Positions 59,867 through 64,000 of a DNA stretch of 64,000 nt are shown in pieces (the stretch's first letter is position 1; each line of letters starts with the position of its first letter). A program made the position numbers and the translations under genes. The stretch is from positions 1,116,001-1,180,000 of the forward strand of contig NZ_JAUHHC010000001.1 in assembly GCF_030410485.1 (NCBI RefSeq), in the 5' to 3' direction. This DNA is from Roseateles violae. GTDB lineage: Bacteria; Pseudomonadota; Gammaproteobacteria; Burkholderiales; Burkholderiaceae_C. Below the pieces are notes generated by a model. That model did not search any database. It was not told the origin of the DNA and saw only the letters and a list, made by a program, of their open reading frames with translations.

Positions 59867-61351
59867 ATGTTCACCGAACTTGAATTCCAAAGCCTGGCGG
59901 CCGAGGGCTATAACCGCATCCCGCTGATCAGCGAGGCCTTTGCGGACCTGGAAACGCCGCTGTCCCTCTATCTGAAGCTGGCCGCCGGCGCCGGCAATGG
60001 CCGCCACAGCTTTCTGCTCGAATCGGTCGTCGGCGGCGAGCGTTTCGGCCGCTACTCCTTCATCGGCCTGCCGGCGCGTACCTTGCTGAGAAGCAGCGGC
60101 ATGAAGACCGAGGTCGTGCGCGACGGCGTCGTTGTCGAGACGCACGAGGGCAATCCGCTCGACTTCATCGAGGCCTACCAGAAGCGCTTCAAGGTCGCCC
60201 TGCGGCCCGGCATGCCGCGCTTCTGCGGCGGCCTGGCCGGCTATTTCGGCTATGACGCCGTGCGCTATATCGAGCCCAAGCTGGCCAGGACCGAGAAGAG
60301 CGGCGGCTTGGACACGCCCGATGTGATGCTCTTGCAGTGCGAGGAGCTGGCCGTCATCGACAACCTGTCGGGGCGGCTGTATCTGATCGTCTATGCCGAC
60401 CCGGCGCAGCCCGAGGCCTTCTTCCGCGCGAAGAAGCGGCTGACCGAGTTGCATGACAAGCTCAGCTACAGCGTCTCGGCGCCGCAGGTGCGGCGCGCGC
60501 AATCGCATCCGGTGCAGCGCGAGTTCGCCAAGAGCGATTTCGAGTCCGCCGTGCTGGCGGCCAAGGAATACATCGCCGCCGGCGACTGCATGCAGATCGT
60601 CTTGGGCCAGCGCCTCTCCAAGCGCTACACCGAGTCGCCGCTGAGCCTGTACCGGGCGCTGCGCTCCCTGAACCCCAGCCCGTATATGTACTTTTATGAC
60701 ATGGGCGATTTCCAGATCGTCGGCGCCTCGCCGGAGATCCTGGTGCGGCACGAGCGCACGCCCGAGGGCCAGCAGGTGACGATACGGCCGCTGGCCGGCA
60801 CGCGCCCGCGCGGCGCGACGCCGGAGCTCGACCAGGCGCTGGAGATCGAGCTGAAGGCCGATCCCAAGGAACGCGCCGAGCACCTGATGCTGATCGACCT
60901 GGCGCGCAACGACATCGGCCGCATCGCCGAGACCGGTTCGGTCAAGATGAGCGATGCCTTCGCCGTCGAGCGCTACTCGCATGTGATGCACATCGTCAGC
61001 AATGTCGAGGGCACCTTGCGCGAGGGCCTTTCGAATATGGACGTGCTGCGCGCCGCCTTCCCGGCCGGCACGCTGAGCGGCGCGCCGAAGATCCGCGCGA
61101 TGCAGATCATCGACGAGCTGGAGCCGGTCAAGCGCGGCATCTATGGCGGCGCCTGCGGCTATCTGAGCTTTGCCGGCGATATGGACCTGGCGATCGCCAT
61201 CCGCACCGGTGTCGTGCAGGATCAGATGCTCTATGTGCAGGCCGCGGCCGGCATCGTCGCCGACTCGGTGCCGGAGCTCGAGTGGAAGGAAACGGAAGCG
61301 AAGGCCCGCGCCTTGATCCGCGCCGCCGAGCTGGTGGAAGAGGGGTTCTGA
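59867..61351 (+). CDS. trpE: Anthranilate synthase component I
   Basis: A 494-residue enzyme that makes anthranilate from chorismate with glutamine-derived ammonia. The N-terminal part has the Trp-inhibition motif LLES (50-53 in [15 protein letters not shown]); the chorismate-binding half carries GSASPE-like [30 protein letters not shown] and the final [20 protein letters not shown] and [25 protein letters not shown] lies nine bases before the ATG. It ends one base before trpG (TGAG-ATG), so they are read together. Product inhibition by tryptophan is expected. Confidence 0.97.
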   Translation: MFTELEFQSLAAEGYNRIPLISEAFADLETPLSLYLKLAAGAGNGRHSFLLESVVGGERFGRYSFIGLPARTLLRSSGMKTEVVRDGVVVETHEGNPLDFIEAYQKRFKVALRPGMPRFCGGLAGYFGYDAVRYIEPKLARTEKSGGLDTPDVMLLQCEELAVIDNLSGRLYLIVYADPAQPEAFFRAKKRLTELHDKLSYSVSAPQVRRAQSHPVQREFAKSDFESAVLAAKEYIAAGDCMQIVLGQRLSKRYTESPLSLYRALRSLNPSPYMYFYDMGDFQIVGASPEILVRHERTPEGQQVTIRPLAGTRPRGATPELDQALEIELKADPKERAEHLMLIDLARNDIGRIAETGSVKMSDAFAVERYSHVMHIVSNVEGTLREGLSNMDVLRAAFPAGTLSGAPKIRAMQIIDELEPVKRGIYGGACGYLSFAGDMDLAIAIRTGVVQDQMLYVQAAAGIVADSVPELEWKETEAKARALIRAAELVEEGF

Positions 61352-61352
61352 G

Positions 61353-61937
61353 ATGCTGCTGATGATCGACAACTACGACAGCTTCACCTTCAATCTGGTG
61401 CAGTACTTCGGCGAGCTCGGCACCGAGGTCAAGGTCGTGCGCAATGACGAGATCACGGTCGAGGAGATCGGCGCGCTGCAGCCCGATCAGCTGGTCTTCT
61501 CGCCGGGCCCCTGCTCGCCGGCCGAGGCGGGCGTCTGCGTGGAGGCGATCCGGGCCTTCCAGGGCCGTCTGCCCATCCTCGGCGTCTGCCTGGGCCACCA
61601 GAGCATCGGTGCGGCGCTGGGCGGCCGCATCATCCGCGCGAAGACGCAGATGCATGGCAAGGCCAGCACGATACGCACCGATCGCAAGGGCGTGTTCAAG
61701 GGCCTGCCCGAGGACTTCTCGGTTATCCGCTACCACTCGCTGGTGATCGAGGAATCCAGCTTGCCGGAGACGCTGGAGATCAGCGCGCGCAGCGAGGACG
61801 GCGAGATCATGGGCGTGCGCCACCGCGCGCTGGCCGGCACGGCGACGCCGCTGGAAGGCGTGCAGTTCCACCCCGAATCGATACTCAGCGAACATGGCCA
61901 CGCGATGCTGAAGAACTTCCTGGAGCGAGCCCTATGA
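61353..61937 (+). CDS. trpG: Anthranilate synthase component II, glutamine amidotransferase
   Basis: A 194-residue class I glutamine amidotransferase that supplies ammonia to TrpE. The triad is Cys79 in GVCLGHQ, His173 and Glu175 in [24 protein letters not shown] at the N-terminus is diagnostic. It may also serve p-aminobenzoate synthesis, as in many bacteria with a single copy. Its stop overlaps the threonine aldolase start (ATGA), which is an unusual neighbour inside the trp operon. Confidence 0.97.
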   Translation: MLLMIDNYDSFTFNLVQYFGELGTEVKVVRNDEITVEEIGALQPDQLVFSPGPCSPAEAGVCVEAIRAFQGRLPILGVCLGHQSIGAALGGRIIRAKTQMHGKASTIRTDRKGVFKGLPEDFSVIRYHSLVIEESSLPETLEISARSEDGEIMGVRHRALAGTATPLEGVQFHPESILSEHGHAMLKNFLERAL

Positions 61938-63016
61938 CGCTTGTCGATCTGCGCAGCGACACCGTCACCCGGCCGACGCCGGCCATGCGCGAGGCGATGG
62001 CCCGCGCCGAGGTCGGCGACGACGTCTTTGGCGACGACCCGACGGTGCTGGCGCTGCAGGCCCGCATGGCCGCGCTGACCGGCAAGGAGGCGGCGCTGTT
62101 CATGCCCTCGGGCACGCAGAGCAATCTGTGCGCGATGCTGGCCCATTGCGAGCGCGGCGACGAATACATCGTCGGCCAGCTGGCCCATACCTACCGCTAC
62201 GAGGGCGGCGGCGCGGCCGTGCTGGGCAGCATCCAGCCGCAACCGCTGAGCCAGGACGCGCGCGGCCAGATGGATCTGGCCGATATCGCGGCGGCGATCA
62301 AGCCGGACGACCCGCACTTTGCGCGCAGCCGCCTGCTGTGCCTGGAGAACACCTGGAACGGCCGCGTCATGCCGCATCAGTACCTGGCCGAGGCCACGGC
62401 GCTGGCGCGTCGCCACGGCCTGAGCTGCCATCTGGACGGGGCGCGGGTCTTCAATGCGGCGGTCGCCGACGCGGGCCCCGATGCAGCTATCGGCGACGTG
62501 TTCGCCGCGCTGGCGCGCATCACCGCCTATTTCGACAGCGTCTCGGTCTGCTTCAGCAAGGGTCTGGGCGCGCCGGTCGGCTCGATGCTGTGCGGCTCGG
62601 CCGCGCTGATCGCGCGGGCGATGCGGGTGCGCAAGATGGTCGGCGGCGGCATGCGCCAGGTCGGCCTGCTGGCCGCCGCGGCCGATCATGCGCTCGATCA
62701 CCATGTCGAGCGCATGCGCGAGGACCATGGGCTGGCGGCCAGCCTGGCCGAGGGTCTGGCCGGCATCGCGGGCCTCAAGGTTCGCTCGGTGGACACCAAT
62801 ATCGTCTTCGTCGACGTGGCGGACGGGCGCGGCCCCGATCTGCTGGCCCATCTGAAGGCGCAGGGCATCCTGGCCACCGGCCTGATCGGCCTGCGCTTCG
62901 TCACCCATCTGGATGTCGACGCGGAAGGCATCCGCCGCACCGTGGCCGCCGTGCGCGAGTTCTTCGCCGCCGGTGCTCCGGTCGCCGCCACCGGCCGCGC
63001 GGCCGGCCCCTACTGA
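61934..63016 (+). CDS. ltaE: Low-specificity L-threonine aldolase
   Basis: A 360-residue PLP enzyme that splits L-threonine and L-allo-threonine to glycine and acetaldehyde. Conserved blocks are [19 protein letters not shown], the [11 protein letters not shown] region, HLDGAR for the cofactor Asp, and the Schiff-base Lys209 in [13 protein letters not shown]. Its ATG overlaps trpG by four bases and trpD follows 19 bases later, so it is translated as part of the trp operon. It may give glycine or balance serine, the partner in the last Trp step; the reason is unknown. Confidence 0.95.
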   Translation: MTLVDLRSDTVTRPTPAMREAMARAEVGDDVFGDDPTVLALQARMAALTGKEAALFMPSGTQSNLCAMLAHCERGDEYIVGQLAHTYRYEGGGAAVLGSIQPQPLSQDARGQMDLADIAAAIKPDDPHFARSRLLCLENTWNGRVMPHQYLAEATALARRHGLSCHLDGARVFNAAVADAGPDAAIGDVFAALARITAYFDSVSVCFSKGLGAPVGSMLCGSAALIARAMRVRKMVGGGMRQVGLLAAAADHALDHHVERMREDHGLAASLAEGLAGIAGLKVRSVDTNIVFVDVADGRGPDLLAHLKAQGILATGLIGLRFVTHLDVDAEGIRRTVAAVREFFAAGAPVAATGRAAGPY

Positions 63017-63035
63017 ATCCCGCAGGAGTTAGAGC

Positions 63036-64000
63036 ATGGCTATTTCCGACCAAGAGGCGCTGACCCGCGTCATCGAACACCGCGAGATCTTCCACGACGA
63101 GATGCTGACCCTGATGCACCGCATCATGGCCGGCGAGATGTCGCCGGTGATGGCCTCGGCCATCCTGATCGGCCTGCGCGTCAAGAAGGAGACCATCGGC
63201 GAGATCACCGCCGCCGCGCAGGTGATGCGCGAGCTGAGCAACAAGGTGCCGGTGGCACCGCAGCCGAATCTGGTCGACGTCGTCGGCACCGGCGGCGACG
63301 GCGCCCACACCTTCAATATCTCGACCTGCTCGATGTTCGTCGCCGCCGCGGCCGGCGCGCAGATCGCCAAGCACGGCAACCGCAGCGTCTCCAGCAAGAC
63401 CGGCAGCGCCGACGTGCTGGAGGCGCTGGGCGCCAACATCATGCTCAAGCCGGCGCAGGTGGCCCAGTGCATTGCCGAGACCGGCATCGGCTTCATGTTC
63501 GCGCCCAACCACCATCCGGCAATGAAGAACATCGCGCCGGTGCGCAAGGAACTCGGCGTGCGCACGATCTTCAACATCCTGGGCCCGCTGACCAATCCGG
63601 CCGGCGCGCCCAACATCCTGATGGGCGTGTTCCACCCCGACCTGGTCGGCATCCAGGTGCGGGTGATGCAGCGCCTGGGCGCCGAGCATGCAGTGGTCGT
63701 CTACGGCAAGGACGGCATGGACGAGATCTCGCTGGGCGCGGCCACCCTGGTCGGCGAGCTGAAGGACGGCGTCGTGCGCGAGTACGAGATCCATCCGGAG
63801 GACTTCGGCCTGTCCATGGTCAGCAACCGCAGCCTGAAGGTCGCCGGCCCCGAGGAGTCGCGGCTGATGCTGATCGGCGCCTTGAACAACGAGGATGGTG
63901 CCGCGCGCGACATCGTCGTCTTCAATGCCGGCGCGACCCTGTACGCGGCCAATGTGGCCGACTCGATTGCCGACGGCATCGCCCGCGCCCGCGAGGTGAT
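63036..64000 (+). CDS. trpD: Anthranilate phosphoribosyltransferase, 5' part
   Basis: The first 321 codons; the frame runs off the window end. The enzyme joins anthranilate to phosphoribosyl pyrophosphate. Motifs present: [14 protein letters not shown] (PRPP site), [54 protein letters not shown], and the metal-binding DE in [17 protein letters not shown] lies before the ATG at 63036. It is the fourth visible gene of the trp unit; trpC and others probably follow outside the window. Confidence 0.96.
   Translation, partial: MAISDQEALTRVIEHREIFHDEMLTLMHRIMAGEMSPVMASAILIGLRVKKETIGEITAAAQVMRELSNKVPVAPQPNLVDVVGTGGDGAHTFNISTCSMFVAAAAGAQIAKHGNRSVSSKTGSADVLEALGANIMLKPAQVAQCIAETGIGFMFAPNHHPAMKNIAPVRKELGVRTIFNILGPLTNPAGAPNILMGVFHPDLVGIQVRVMQRLGAEHAVVVYGKDGMDEISLGAATLVGELKDGVVREYEIHPEDFGLSMVSNRSLKVAGPEESRLMLIGALNNEDGAARDIVVFNAGATLYAANVADSIADGIARAREV

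Overview
The window is high-GC DNA (about two thirds G+C, judged by eye), densely coded on both strands. The gene content points to a betaproteobacterium of the order Burkholderiales, probably near Roseateles/Mitsuaria/Rubrivivax. The grounds are two PEP-CTERM proteins, a PF10136-type 'site-specific recombinase' membrane protein next to apaG, a one-polypeptide indolepyruvate ferredoxin oxidoreductase, spore-coat-U (archaic) pilus genes, and gph followed by trpE-trpG-trpD. The genus is an inference. No rRNA, tRNA, CRISPR, insertion sequence or prophage was recognised, so this reads as ordinary chromosome.

Layout. 1-3.2 kb: end of a DUF2189 membrane protein, a PEP-CTERM protein, and a site-2 protease/DUF2167 pair. 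3.2-7.7 kb: indolepyruvate oxidoreductase divergent from an Lrp/AsnC regulator, with a palindrome between them. 7.7-14.7 kb: diguanylate cyclase, secreted S8 protease, DMT exporter and small enzymes. 14.7-22 kb: GH18 chitinase, ROK kinase and a five-gene Opp/Dpp-type ABC importer, overlapping or closely spaced, suggesting chitin-oligosaccharide use. 22-24.8 kb: GltS glutamate symporter coupled to a TAXI-type substrate-binding lipoprotein with no TRAP permease nearby. 24.8-35.7 kb: PEP-CTERM protein, mgsA, FAD dehydrogenase, mltA, the recombinase-like protein, apaG, tag and a two-domain fasciclin lipoprotein. 36-37.1 kb: rpe and a low-molecular-weight phosphatase. 37.1-41.3 kb: a four-gene archaic chaperone-usher pilus. 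41.4-45.8 kb: an RND efflux pump. 46-47.9 kb: psuK-psuG for pseudouridine catabolism. 47.9-52 kb: a LysR regulator divergent from a sterol desaturase/aldehyde dehydrogenase/SDR set. 52-58.1 kb: gamma-glutamyltransferase, a ClC channel with an apparent core deletion, an amidohydrolase and a pirin. 58.2-64 kb: gph, a chalcone-isomerase-like protein, then trpE-trpG-ltaE-trpD (trpD runs off the end).

Points that most deserve attention: (1) a probable trp leader peptide (Trp-Pro-Trp) whose start codon lies about 10 bases after an extended -10 box, so it may be translated from a leaderless mRNA; (2) the gltS-TAXI pair, a candidate binding-protein-dependent GltS transporter; (3) the chitinase/ROK/ABC operon with three ATTGGT repeats at exact 11-bp spacing; (4) a ClC protein that lacks the GxFxP core; (5) an SDR gene cut by an in-frame TAG 17 codons before its natural end; (6) a threonine aldolase gene between trpG and trpD.
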